The notes under the pieces were generated by a model. The model did no database searches. It was not told the DNA's origin and saw only the letters and a list, made by a program, of their open reading frames with translations. A stretch of DNA of 64,000 nt, from assembly GCF_025698545.1 (NCBI RefSeq), contig NC_068569.1:48737218-48801217 (forward strand). The letters run 5' to 3'. The stretch is from Gossypium raimondii (Eukaryota; Streptophyta; Magnoliopsida; Malvales; Malvaceae). Shown here piece by piece: positions 1-10,699 of the stretch. Within the stretch, counting starts at the first letter, position 1. Each line of letters starts with the position of its first letter. A program made the translations under genes and the position numbers.

Positions 1-2836
1 TTGACATTGTTGATTTTTTTGTCAATTTTGTTAAAGTCACATTTTAAATAAAAAATACTCAGTTAGTAGTCATGTAGCTAGAAAATAATCGTTGTAATGT
101 ACCTAAATTTAACAAAATATTTTTAATATATGTAAAAACAATGTAAAATATAAAATTATAGATATAAAATAAATTGAATTAAATAATAAAAAAATAAAAA
201 AATCTCAAATGTATGTTTGTTTAATTGAAAACGACTTTTATGAAGTATTTTTAAAGAACCTGCCAAACAAAAGAAAATATTTTACACAGATTCATCCAAA
301 CGCCAGAAAATATTAGCTTTTCTAAAAAAGTAAATCATTTTCCAGAAATCATTTTCCGGAAGTTATTTTCAGTGAAAAAAATGGAGCCTTAGTATATATA
401 TATATATATGTATGTTGAGGGAGTAGTCGAGGGAGGAAAAACACGATTAGTTTTTATTTCTTTTTCTTTTCACATTGAATTGTCATAAATGATTTATATA
501 AGTACCAAGGAGTGGACTTATGTGTGTTGTTGTGGCTTCCTCAATTTCATAGCTTGGAAATAAAAGTACAAGATTAATTTAATTGTAGCTATCTCAATCA
601 AGTGATTTTGGTTTAGTCCTCACGATTCTTAATGCCATGATTGAATTTAATATGGAACGCTATTGTGCCCACCTATTTAATGCTAAGCTTTAATTGAAAT
701 GCTTGGTTTGAATATAGAGTTATTCTTTTTGCGACTTTTTCGAATAAGTAGACTAAGCATTTGGGTATGAGAAATTGATTTTTAAGTCTATGATCAGAAT
801 TACAATTGGATGGAACTTACACCTTTGGATTGGAAGTTTGCTAAGAATTGATTTTCATTATTTTTAATATTCAACTTTTAATTAATTTCTTGTTTATCTT
901 TAATTATTAGTTCAATATATCAAAATCTCCCTTTTTATTTTATTGTCTAAACTTTGAGACTAATAAATTTAGCTCTATTGGGATTCACCTGATTACACTA
1001 TTTCTACGAGTTAGTTTAGGAGGAAATGAGTTGGAAAAACACATTATTACCATATTGAACTTTCTCTTTCTAGTTTCCATTTTCTCTTTCAAAAATCCAT
1101 AAAACCCTTAGCTTGAATGGTGAAGTTGACAGAGGAAAATGAGTTTAAAAGTTGATTCTCCACTTGATTTTTGTAAAAATCGAAGTTTGGGATTGAAATA
1201 TGGCTTAAATTAAAGATAAATAGAAAGGAGACCAATAAAGGTGTCCGTGGGTTGAGTTGACTTGATGCCCGATTAAAAAAAATTTTAAATCCAGACCCGC
1301 CCAAAAAACTAATTTTATTGAAAAATTAATAAAATATTTAAAATATATTTTTATAATTAAATTTAAATTAAAAAATACTTTTTATTATTTAAATTAAATT
1401 TGAATTTAACTCGGAATACAAAAATTCTTGTCTAAACTCAAACCAAACCAAGCAAAGCCTACTGAGTAAGGCTAACTACGTGATTTTTGGACAGATCTAG
1501 TGAACAAAATCTCCGTCCCCCGTAATGGCCACCTGGTTTGGGGATGGGGTTTTTTTTTTGCCCCCCTTCCCTCTGTTAGAAACATATATTTATTAGTTCA
1601 ATGGTAGCGACCACGCCCCTTTAATCTCATATATATATATATATTAGTTCTCAATAACAGAGATCTACTTATACTAGTGTAAAACTTAAGTGGATTTACA
1701 CCTTTTCGTAACTTTTTATACAAATAATATTTTAACAATCTAACAATTGAATTCATCATGATATTTGTACTTGTCATACATGTAATTTGTTAAATTTATT
1801 CGATAACTCTATCATATCAATCTAAATAATTGTCTATATTAATAAATATTTAATGGTTGGAAAGTTTTTACATAAAATAAGTAGTTAGAAATTTTAACTT
1901 ATGTCAAACTTGACATGTATGATCTACATGAATAGAGTATGAAATTTGACGGAAGAATTATTAAAATATTAATTGTATAAAACATTATGAACGGATGTAA
2001 AACCATTTTAATTTTACTGTATTCTTAAATCTTCTCACTAATCCCTTTTCTAATAAAATTAATCTCAATAATTTAATACCACATTAATATTATAAACCAT
2101 TTATAGTATTGCGTGAAATGATCAAAATACTCACATATGACAAAGTTACCATTTTACCTGTTTTTTATTCAACACTTACATTAATCACCATCACTTGACA
2201 CTTATCATATTTGAACTTCATAATATAACTATTACACAAATCCATATCATTCTCTCTTTCCTCTTCTCCTTATACATGTTTTGTACTTCCCTTAAGAGTC
2301 CAACCAGAACTACCCTAGCACGAGGTGCCATTAGAGGGTCATACCAACTAAAATTAACGACAACATACCCTTTTCCCATTTCCATAATTTGGGCACCCAA
2401 GAAATTTTCTACTTGGGTTTTCATTACATCATGATGTCTTTAACATAGTTGGGAATCATAATAACAAACAAGTATAGCATTTGGTGCCTCCTCTTATTCT
2501 TATTCTTATTCTTCTTTTTCTTTGTTGTTTGGTTCAAAAAGTGGGAGTCCTCTTTTTTAAGGGTTTACTTATTTTAAAGTGCAAAAAAAGATTAATAAGT
2601 ATTTTTAAATTTGTAAAAAAATGTCTAAATATGTGGCGCTTAGTTGGAGAACACATTGGCATTTAATGCCCGTAAACTAGCCACGTGTGATTCTTGTTGC
2701 CTCTTTAACGGTGATTAATGAAATAGTGACTATTTTGTTATAATACAATAATGTTAGTGACCACTTTATAAGAAGTTAAAGTTTAGCGACTAAAACATTT
2801 TGAGCAAAAGACGAGCACAAGGGTCAAAACATATTA
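1..2836. other. AT-rich intergenic DNA without a supported gene
   Basis: No open frame here resembles a known protein. The short frames around 2195-2434 on both strands overlap each other and show no domain. A short TA microsatellite lies at about 393-408 and another at about 1631-1642. The segment at 235-385 contains repeated TTTTCCGGA/TTTTCCAGA words like those at 13860-14060, so it may be an old dispersed repeat. The last few hundred bases may hold the 3' end of the neighbouring LINE, but no poly(A) tail (poly-T on this strand) or target duplication could be recognised. Confidence 0.5.
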
Positions 2837-3495
2837 TTAAGTAATATCACTAATAACAACATTATGGATTTCATTTGGATAATCCATATTGATAAACCAC
2901 CTCTTAGCTTCACTACACATTTTAGTACAAATTAAATCGGCCACACTATTACATGACCAATGAGACCAAACTAAGTTGGCGGAATTAAACAAACTAAAAG
3001 CTTTTTTACACTTTTTAACCCTACTACCTATAATGGTAATGTCCTCATCACATATATTCAATTTGTTCACCAACCTAGCATTGTTATTTTCAAAAGTCAC
3101 ATCACCTAGAATGTTTAGCTTGTCCGCAACCTCTATGCTTCTCTCCAAGGCTATGCACTCAGCCTCTAGTACACAAAATCTACCCTCATTGAAGCCTCCA
3201 CCACCCCCAGCACAAACCCATCCTCATCTCTAATGATAACTCCATAACCCATCATATTATTGTTGACTGTTGCATCAAAATTAATCTTGACAATGCCTTT
3301 CGATCGTCTTTCCCATTTCTTTGCATCCTCAATCTGGGTTAATATGGGGGGATTCATTAGGTTGTAGATACGAAATTTGTTACTCAGATTACTAGCCTTC
3401 TCCCATGTGCTTTGAGCTTTGTGAACTTGGCCTTTGAAAATAAACTTGTTCCTACTGTTCCAGCAGTTCCAAAGCGTAGTAATGAGGTCCGCCAT
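2837..3495 (-). pseudogene. LINE RNase H domain (C-terminal part of ORF2), broken
   Basis: The frame at 3166-3495 reads into a typical RNase H start, with an INFDA strand that carries the first catalytic Asp followed by GYGVIIRDEDG. A frame change near 3150-3170 separates it from 2837-3148, which carries the later part of the fold (a VADL-like helix and a VWSHWSCNSVADL segment). In a live element this domain removes RNA from the RNA-DNA hybrid. Here it is split and cannot be made as one product. Confidence 0.75.
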
Positions 3496-3532
3496 CCCCT
3501 TTTATATCAAGAATTCTCATCATGTCTTCCAT

Positions 3533-4846
3533 CTAGTTGATGCATTTGTCATACGGCTTCTCATTACTGCTTAAGTCCCATCCTCCTATGGTTAGAACTT
3601 CGCGGGATGTTGTACATTCACGAAGGGCATGGAGAAGAGTTTCGACATTAGCACCACACCTGGGGCAGCTTTCATTAAAACCATTTCTGATGGAAGCAAT
3701 TTTAACATTTGTGGGAAGAATCTCATGACTAACTCTCCAGGCAAACACTGAAGTTTTTGGAAGAGTGTCAAGTTCTCCAATAGATCCTATGCGGGCCATA
3801 CCCTAATTTTTTTAACAGCATCCACAAGTAAGCAAATTTCGAAGTGAAAGACCCATGAGGATTGTGAAACCACACCATCCTATCTCATTGGTTTTTATTG
3901 CCTATAGGAATTTTACATATTCTATTCCCCCAATCTTTATCGTACAACCTATGCACCTTTTTGATATTCCAGCACCTAGCATGCTCCATCCAAAGATCTT
4001 TAACACTGTCATCACTTGAGGAAAGCATATTTGGGATCAGTGTACTTCCATTAAGACCTTCCAAACCCCAATTGTCATCCCTAATTTTAATGTTCTCACC
4101 ATTGCTTATCTACCAACTGAAACCATTCTTCATAAATTTCACAACAGCAGTAATACTCGACCAAGTAAAAGAAGCTCTATTCACTTTTTTAGCATTGAAA
4201 ATATTTCCATCAGAAAAATCTTTTAAAGATAGAACTTTAAAGCAAAATGACTCCTTGTTGTTGATGAGTCTCCAAACTTAACGACCCAGGAGAGCTATAT
4301 TAAAAAGTCTCATATTGTGTAAACCAATACCACACATTCCCTTAGGTTGACACAGAGTTCTCCAGGGGAGCATAGACCAAAATTTACCACTATCCTTACC
4401 AGACCACCAAATTCTACTAAGCTTTGTTTAAATCTCCTTTAACACCCTTTTTGGGCCAAGAAAAATAGACAGTGCATAACTAGGGATGGACTAAAGCACC
4501 GCTTTGATCATGACCTCTTTACCTCCATAGGATAAGAGTCTTTTTGTCCAACTATTTATTCTACAAGACAGTCTATTAATAATATCAGTAAAAGCCTCTC
4601 TTCTTTTACCAATAGGGAGGGGTAGACCCAAGTATTTATCTAACTTCTCCACAACATTCATACTTAAAAGATTATTACAACTTTTTTTTGTTCACTAGGG
4701 GTATTAGGGCTAAACAAAACCATAGATATTTCAAAATTTATTTCTTGACCAGAAACATTTGTAAACTTTCTAAGGATATTCATGAAGCACTCTATCTCTC
4801 TTTTTTTGTTCCTGACGAATAAAAGAGCATCGTCTGCAAAGAATAA
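3533..4846 (-). pseudogene. LINE reverse transcriptase C-terminal part and zinc-binding RVT region, broken
   Basis: 3533-3799 encodes a zf-RVT type segment with the spaced Cys pair CPRCG and a downstream LLHALREC motif. Between 3800 and 4660 the minus strand reads as the RT thumb and connection region of plant L1 elements (for example YGGKEVMIKAVLQSIP near 4520) across several stops and frame changes. 4664-4846 contains the RT catalytic motif FADD, preceded directly by the copia LTR. The mobile-element insertion falls immediately upstream of this motif. Confidence 0.75.
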
Positions 4847-4851
4847 GTGAT
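4847..4851. repeat. Target site duplication GTGAT, left copy, of the first copia element
   Basis: GTGAT lies directly outside the left LTR at 4847-4851 and directly outside the right LTR at 9773-9777. Removing the element and one copy rejoins the LINE reverse transcriptase reading. A 5-bp duplication is usual for LTR-retrotransposon integrases. Confidence 0.95.
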
Positions 4852-5339
4852 TGTTGGTGCTGTAACTGAAACTAACAGACTCAGCACAGACTTGTCGAGC
4901 AAGTCTCGAGACTTGCTGAGCAAACAAGAGAATTCGAGCAGAAGAAAGAAAGAAAAGCTAAGAAAAATGAAGAGGAAAATTGATGAACAAACTGAACTTC
5001 ATTCATCTAATTGAATAATGGCATAATGCCAATACATAAACCAAGCACTAAGCTTGTCAAAAACAGCAAGTAATTACCTAAACATCACCTACTCCCACTA
5101 ATTACATGGAAACTTGAAATTTTAGCTTGTAAACCTATACAAAGTTGTGTTTACAGCTCATACATAAGCTCATTACATCAGTCAACAACCTAACTTAGTT
5201 AGAAATGAACAAAGATTACATTTCATTGACTAGAAATTACAAAATAAACAAAATAAGCTCGCATCAGCAGCTCCTGCATGTCTTGGTCTTCATGGCCTGC
5301 ATGTTGTCGAGTTTGCTGCATGCTGAACCAACTTCATCA
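4852..5339 (-). repeat. 3' LTR of copia 1
   Basis: 488 bp, with TG...CA ends in either orientation. It matches the LTR at 9285-9772 except for four single-base differences (near 4908, 4950, 5171 and 5194) and no indels. The purine tract lies just outside at 5340-5348. The first bases of the LTR supply the TGA stop codon of the pol frame. Confidence 0.96.
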
Positions 5340-6224
5340 CTCCTCCTTGGTTTGCATGGAGCAAACACCTAGTTTCTTTCTTAGACATTCGAACCTTGTG
5401 ACACTAAGGGCTTTGGTTAAAATGTCTGCAAGTTGATCCTCTGAATTACAGTGGATCAGCTTTACTTCCTGAGCTTGCTCCATTTCTCGAACAACATGTA
5501 ACTTGATGCTAAAATGCTTTGTTCTTCCATGGAACACTGGATTTTTAGCAATTGTTACTGCAGATTGGTTGTCACAGAAGATCTCAGTAGCTTCCTCTTG
5601 ATGCACATTCAAGTCAGCCAAGATTTTCCTTAGCCATATGGCTTGGTTGACAGCACTTGCTGCTGCCACATACTCTGCTTCAGCAGTAGATTGAGCCACT
5701 AGACTTTGCTTCTTCGAGCTCCAGTAAAACATGGCTGAACCAAGGTTAAAAGCATACCCTGAGGTGCTTTTCATGTCATCTATCGAGCCAGCCCAGTCAC
5801 TATCAGTGTACCCAACCAGCTTCAGATTTCCTTCTTTGCTATACTTCAAACCATAGTTTAAAGTGCCTTTGACATATCTCAGCACTCTCTTTGCAGCTTG
5901 GAAATGCTTCTCATTGCAGCAATGCAAGAACCTTGAGAGCAATCCCACAGCATACATGATGTCTGGTCTAGTGGCTGTCAAGTATAGCAAGCAACCAACT
6001 AGACTCTTGTAGGTTGTTTCACATACCTTCTCAAAATCACCTTGGCTCGATAGTTTTTCTCCAACAGCAACAGGTGTTTTAGTTGCCTTGTTGTTTTGTA
6101 TGGAGAACTTGGTCAAAATCTTTGTGGCAAAGCTTCTCTGGCTTAGAAATATCTCATTCTGTACTTGAGACACCTCCATTCCAAGAAAATAGGACATCTC
6201 CCCAAGATCAGACATTTCAAACAC
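5337..6224 (-). pseudogene. Copia 1 reverse transcriptase C-terminal part and RNase H
   Basis: An open 295-codon stretch. It starts in the RT region around SDLGEMSYFLGMEV, continues through the TRPDIMYAVG block and [12 protein letters not shown], then enters copia RNase H with YTDSDWAGS, a STAEAEYVA block, an IFCDNQSA strand and the terminal ADILTKAL motif. These are the usual catalytic blocks of this family. The upstream part of RT is in other frames, so this is a fragment of a broken polyprotein. Its stop codon overlaps the first bases of the LTR. Confidence 0.9.
5340..5348 (-). promoter_or_regulatory. Polypurine tract of copia 1, inside the pol coding sequence
   Basis: On the minus strand, AAGGAGGAG abuts the LTR. 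It is the expected plus-strand primer of reverse transcription and at the same time encodes the last residues, KEE, of the RNase H frame. Confidence 0.8.
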
Positions 6225-7280
6225 TTCCTGATCTTGGTCTTGAAATCACCAAGATCGCCGATCTCCTCCTCGTCACCGTAAGGTCATCAACATACAGGAC
6301 ACAATGAGTTGTGTTTGTGTCCCTTGTTTCTTGACATACGATGTTGGCTCACTCTTGCTTCGATCGAATCCCGGATCACCAAGTAGCCATCGATTCTCTG
6401 CATCAGCCCTTGGAGCCTGTTTTAATCCATATAGGGCTTTCTTCAGTTTGTAGACCATATGCTCTCTGCCAGCTATTTCAAACCCTTGTGGTTGTTCAAC
6501 ATAGATGTCTTCATCTAAGAAACCATTCAGAAAGGCTGATTTCACATCAAGTTGATGGATTTTCCATTCAAGCTGTGCTGCTAAGGCAATTACCAGTCTG
6601 ATGGTGTCGAGCCTGGCCACTGGTGCAAAGGTCTCCAGGTAGTCCAGGCCATACTTCTGACTGAACCCCTTGACAACTAGCCTTGCTTTCAGTTTGTTCA
6701 AGGTTCCATCAGCATTGTGCTTGACTTTGTACACCCATTTCACCCCAATCACCTTCCTTTTGACTGGCCTTTCAACCAATTCCCAGGTCTAGTTCTTCTC
6801 AATCATGCTGATCTCCTCAACCATTGCCTGCTTCCACCCTTGTTGAGCCTCAGCCTCTTCAAAGTTGCTTGGTTCAGCTATGGCTACATGAGCCCTTTCA
6901 TAAATCTCAGTCAATGGCCTTGTTCCTCTGACTGGTTCATCATCAATGTCCATTTCTGGAACATTTTGGTCTGGCTCAGCTTGGTCTGTTGCTAGTTCTT
7001 CAGAAACTTTTTCAGGTTCATGTCTTTCCCAGTTCCAACATGACCTTTCATCAAATACCACATCCCTGCTAACTGACACCTTGTTTCTTGAAGGATCCAA
7101 GATCCTATAGCCTTTCTTAATAGTGCTGTAGCCCACCAGTACACCAGGTTGAGCTCTTTCAGACAATTTGTCCCTTTTAATAGCAGGTACATGTGCATAA
7201 CAGATGCATCCAAAGACCTTCAGATGAGCCAGTGATGTCTTGAAGCCAAACCAGGCCTCGAATGGAGTCTGCTGATCCAA
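6225..7280 (-). pseudogene. Copia 1 reverse transcriptase N-terminal part and integrase C-terminal part, frameshifted
   Basis: 6273-6779 carries the RT blocks KWVYKVKHNADG, KARLVVKGFSQ, FAPVARLDTIR, QLDVKSAFLNG and YGLKQAPRA. The frame is lost before the catalytic YVDD block: a one-base difference near 6297-6303 puts that block in another frame, and more frame changes follow between 6225 and 6270. 6789-7280 carries the end of integrase, with the copia hallmarks HLKVFGC and GYSTIKKGYRI and the VSRDVVFDE block. The two segments are not in one continuous frame. Confidence 0.88.
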
Positions 7281-8050
7281 AGCCTTGGTTGGAAGTCTAT
7301 TTTGAATGTATGTTGCAAGAGTTAATCGTCACCATAGTGCTTTAGGCGATTCTTCCAATCATCAAGCACCGCCATATCCATCAAACTCCTATTCTTCCTT
7401 TCACTTACACCATTCTCGCCGAGGTGTATATGTGTTGGTAAGTTGATGTTTGATGCCTGCCTTATCACAGAAGGCTTGGAACTGAGCTGAGGTGTACTCA
7501 GTTTCATTATCAGACCTTATGGTCTTCACTTGCAAACTGCTTTCAGCCTCGTAGCGCCTTGAACTTCCAAAACACTGAGGCCACCTCTGATTTTTGTTTT
7601 AAGAAGTAAATCCAAGAATATCTTGAAAAATCATCAATGAACAAGATAAAATACTGCTTCCACTTAATGACTCGATCTTCATAGGGCCACACACATCAAG
7701 ATGCACCAGCTTGGAGTTTTTCGAGGCTCTCCGTGCTTGATTCGAGGGAAATGGGAGTCTGGCCTGCTTTCCTAGTTGACATACTTTACATACATCATCA
7801 TGGTCCACTGAGTTGATGAAATTTTCAGCCAGGTCCTCTCTGACCATTCGGGCCATCGATCTGAAGTTGGCATGTCCCGCCTTTGATGCCACACTTGATT
7901 CATCTCGATGTGGTGTGTAGGCGATGTCGACTTCTTTGTCCAATCAACCACAAAGCTCTTATCACCATAGGATCGCCATCGCTTTGGATCCACTTGGATC
8001 ACCGATTTGGCATCGGTGGTCTTTAAACACAATGAATAACCTTTTTCCAA
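7281..8050 (-). pseudogene. Copia 1 integrase core and GAG-pre-integrase region, frameshifted
   Basis: 7599-7943 contains the HHCC-type zinc region end (CKVCQLGKQ) followed by [10 protein letters not shown], the first catalytic-Asp strand of the integrase core. 7322-7507 contains the NGVSERKNR block that carries the catalytic Glu. Frame changes separate the pieces, and the region around 7500-7600 is scrambled. The expected job was insertion of the cDNA. Confidence 0.85.
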
Positions 8051-8670
8051 AGAATCGAGCTATGCCGAAAGGTTTCAGAATTTCGTGCACCAACAAAGAC
8101 ATTTGAAATCACTTTGGTACCTGTAAGGGTGCATATCAGCACATCACCCTTGCCTTCAGCTTGAATAAAATGACCATTTCCTATCTTGACTTTAGTTCTG
8201 CAGCTTCTGTCTAAAGACTTGAAGATTGCAGCATTAGGTGTCATGTGGTTGGTGCATCCACTGTCTAGGAGCCAACCAGATGAGGACCTTTCCTGAGCAG
8301 CTGAGCATGACACAGCAAAGACTTGCTCCTCTTGGTCACTGTCCTCCTTAGCTACTCGAGCCTCAGCTTTCATCTGTTGAAACTGATTCTGCCTCGATTT
8401 GGTCTTACTCTTGCAGACTCTCTCAACATGACCCTTCTTCTTACAATGCTGACATACAGCTTCTGGATTAAACCAGCACTTTTCTTCTGGATGACCAACC
8501 CTTCTGCAGTGCTTGCAAGTATGACCTTCTCTCCTTGCAGCATCATTCTTTGGTTTGTCTCTCCAGGCCTTCTTGCCTTTGTAGGCAGTATTTGTTCTTG
8601 CCTGAAAGGCACCTTCTTGGTGCTCCTCCAGTCTGCTTGCTCTCCTCTCGCTCTTGAGCATATAGAGCAT
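8023..8670 (-). pseudogene. Copia 1 nucleocapsid (two CCHC knuckles) and aspartic protease
   Basis: The 215-codon frame shows two zinc knuckles (residues 52-65, nt 8476-8517, and residues 73-86, nt 8413-8454), each of CX2CX4HX4C form, and then the protease signature LDSGCTNHM with the catalytic Asp at residue 136 (nt about 8263-8265). Two knuckles are unusual but not unknown in plant copia elements. The last residues drift out of frame near 8060. No in-frame link to the upstream gag at 8674 is present. Confidence 0.88.
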
Positions 8671-8673
8671 TGA

Positions 8674-9238
8674 TCAACTCGTCGTGGAGATGGTGGATGA
8701 TCCTTGAGTCCTCGAGAGATGAGATTTTGCCTCATACCTCTCGTGCAGAGTTGCTATAACCTTCTCCACTATCCTAGCTTCATTGAACCGCTCTCCAAGG
8801 AGCTCGATGTCGTTAACCACGCCATAATCCCGCTGTAATATTGCTTGACAGCTTTCTTCTTCCTTCATCTTCAAATTCTCAAATCTCTCCTCAAGTTCAA
8901 CAACTGCTGTCGCTTTGTCCTCTCGTCCCTTGAAACTCTTCCCGCAACTTGTCCCAGTTCTGCTTTTGGTGATTCACAGCCATAATCCTTGTGAAAATCA
9001 CATCGAATCGAGTTCGGATGCAAGACATGGCTTTGTGCCTCTTGGTCCTCTCATCAAGATGTCGCTCGATCCGAGCCATCGTTGGATTGCCTCTAAGTGG
9101 TTCTCGTTCAACATCTGAGTTGACCACCTCCCACAGATCGTATGCCTGTAGGTAGGTCTTCATTTTGACCACCCATATGTGATAGCCTTCTCCATTGAAG
9201 ACTTGAGGTGCAGCTGGTGAAAAGCTTGATGAAGCCAT
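8674..9238 (-). pseudogene. Copia 1 gag, frameshifted
   Basis: The likely start is the ATG at 9236-9238 (MASSSFSPAAPQVFNGEGY), 46 bp inside the 5' LTR edge. The frame shows the plant UBN2/DUF4219-type gag pattern: W..KM..YL.A.DLWEVV, a region of charged helices, and the W.KL..EF.G block. The frame closes at 8897 and the C-terminal part continues in another frame at 8674-8874 (LGERFNEARIVEKVIATL). The break is one indel near 8890. Confidence 0.85.
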
Positions 9239-9268
9239 GTATTTGTATAACAGATCCCTTAAGAAATA

Positions 9269-9282
9269 GGCTCTAGATACCA
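9269..9282 (-). promoter_or_regulatory. Primer binding site of copia 1, initiator-Met tRNA type with one extra base
   Basis: On the minus strand the sequence TGGTATCTAGAGCC follows the 5' LTR after a 2-bp spacer. It matches the usual plant iMet primer site TGGTATCAGAGC, apart from one inserted T after TGGTATC. This supports the orientation and the LTR edge. Confidence 0.85.
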
Positions 9283-9284
9283 AT

Positions 9285-9772
9285 TGTTGGTGCTGTAACT
9301 GAAACTAACAGACTCAGCACAGACTTGTCGAGCAAGTCTCAAGACTTGCTGAGCAAACAAGAGAATTCGAGCAGAAGAAAGGAAGAAAAGCTAAGAAAAA
9401 TGAAGAGGAAAATTGATGAACAAACTGAACTTCATTCATCTAATTGAATAATGGCATAATGCCAATACATAAACCAAGCACTAAGCTTGTCAAAAACAGC
9501 AAGTAATTACCTAAACATCACCTACTCCCACTAATTACATGGAAACTTGAAATTTTAGCTTGTAAACCTATACAAAGTTGTGTTTACAGCTCATACATAA
9601 GCTAATTACATCAGTCAACAACCTAAATTAGTTAGAAATGAACAAAGATTACATTTCATTGACTAGAAATTACAAAATAAACAAAATAAGCTCGCATCAG
9701 CAGCTCCTGCATGTCTTGGTCTTCATGGCCTGCATGTTGTCGAGTTTGCTGCATGCTGAACCAACTTCATCA
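9285..9772 (-). repeat. 5' LTR of copia 1
   Basis: 488 bp, the same length as the LTR at 4852-5339, with four substitutions between them. It is followed outside by the target duplication GTGAT at 9773-9777. It holds the promoter of the element in its family; no TATA box was assigned with confidence. Confidence 0.96.
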
Positions 9773-9835
9773 GTGATTAATTCTAGGCCCATGCACAATA
9801 GCACGAATACCTCTTAGCAAATCATTATTCTGTGC

Positions 9836-10480
9836 CTAAATAAGCATTCTTGAGAAAGCTTCCATACAGAATAAGAACAAGTACGGGGATAAAGGATCCC
9901 CTTGACGAAGGCCTCTTTTAGGGTAAATGGTTTTTGATAACAAATTATTACACTTAATTAAATGCTTAATGGAACGTACACACCCCATGATTTTGTCGAT
10001 CCACTGATTTGGAAAACCCATTCATCGCATCACCGCTTCAATGAAATTCCACTCCACACGATCATAAGCTTTACTCATGTCTAGCTTGATCCGTAGCCTT
10101 TATTGGAATTGTACCGGGTGTTTTGATGATAATAAAGAAGTTCACGTGCTATAAGAATATTATCATGAATCATCCTACCTGGATAAAAAGAACTTTGATT
10201 ATAGCTAATACAATCAGGAAGTATAACCTTCAGCCTGTTTCCCAACACCTTAGCAATAATTTTGTAGATATACCTGCACAAACTTATCGACCGAAAGTTA
10301 GTGAAATCACAAGGGTCTCTATTTTTAGGGATTAAAATTATAACAGTTTCATTAAGTGAGGAGATATTTCCCTGTCCATTAAGAATGTCAAAACAAAATC
10401 GTGTAGTGTCAGCACCCACAATGTTCTAATGCTGCTTAAAAAAATTACCAGATAAGCTGTCTATTCTAGGAGCTTTCCTT
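9836..10480 (-). pseudogene. LINE reverse transcriptase, N-terminal and central part
   Basis: 10081-10419 carries the early RT blocks of plant L1 elements (ETVIILIPKN, FRSISLCRYIYKI, QSSFYPGRMIHDNIL). 9836-10021 carries WIDKIMGCV and GLRQGDPLSPYLF. The frame changes between them near 10030-10080. The reading continues at 4846 on the far side of the copia insertion, where the FADD motif lies. Confidence 0.85.
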
Positions 10481-10699
10481 GGATCCATCTATTTGATAGC
10501 CTTGTTAACTTTAGCCTCATTATACTCCCTTGTGAGTCAAACGTTATTATCTCTGGTAATACACTCATTCATGTAGCTCAAATCCAGCTGGGTGATATCA
10601 TTTCCATTAGAGCGAAATAAGTTCCAAAAATAACTTCTAGTAGCTTTACAGATCTCCTTACTATTCGTAACCCAATTACCATTCTCATCTTTGATACTT

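Larger units (their letters stand above)
4852..9772 (-). mobile_element. Ty1/copia LTR retrotransposon 1, structurally complete and young, with damaged coding region
   Basis: The element is 4,921 bp with two 488-bp LTRs (4852-5339 and 9285-9772), TG...CA ends and the target duplication GTGAT. Coding is on the minus strand: gag, protease, integrase, reverse transcriptase, RNase H, the copia order. The LTRs differ at 4 of 488 positions by eye, about 0.8 percent, which indicates recent insertion. The gag-pol frame is nevertheless interrupted by several frameshifts and stops. It sits inside the RT of an older LINE. The element may have been copied in trans while already defective, or it decayed or was misread afterwards. 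Confidence 0.96.

Noticed and set aside
2195..2434. Overlapping small frames on both strands (79 and 68 codons) that could be a small peptide gene
   Set aside because: Neither frame shows a known small-peptide signature, the two mirror each other, and nothing supports transcription.
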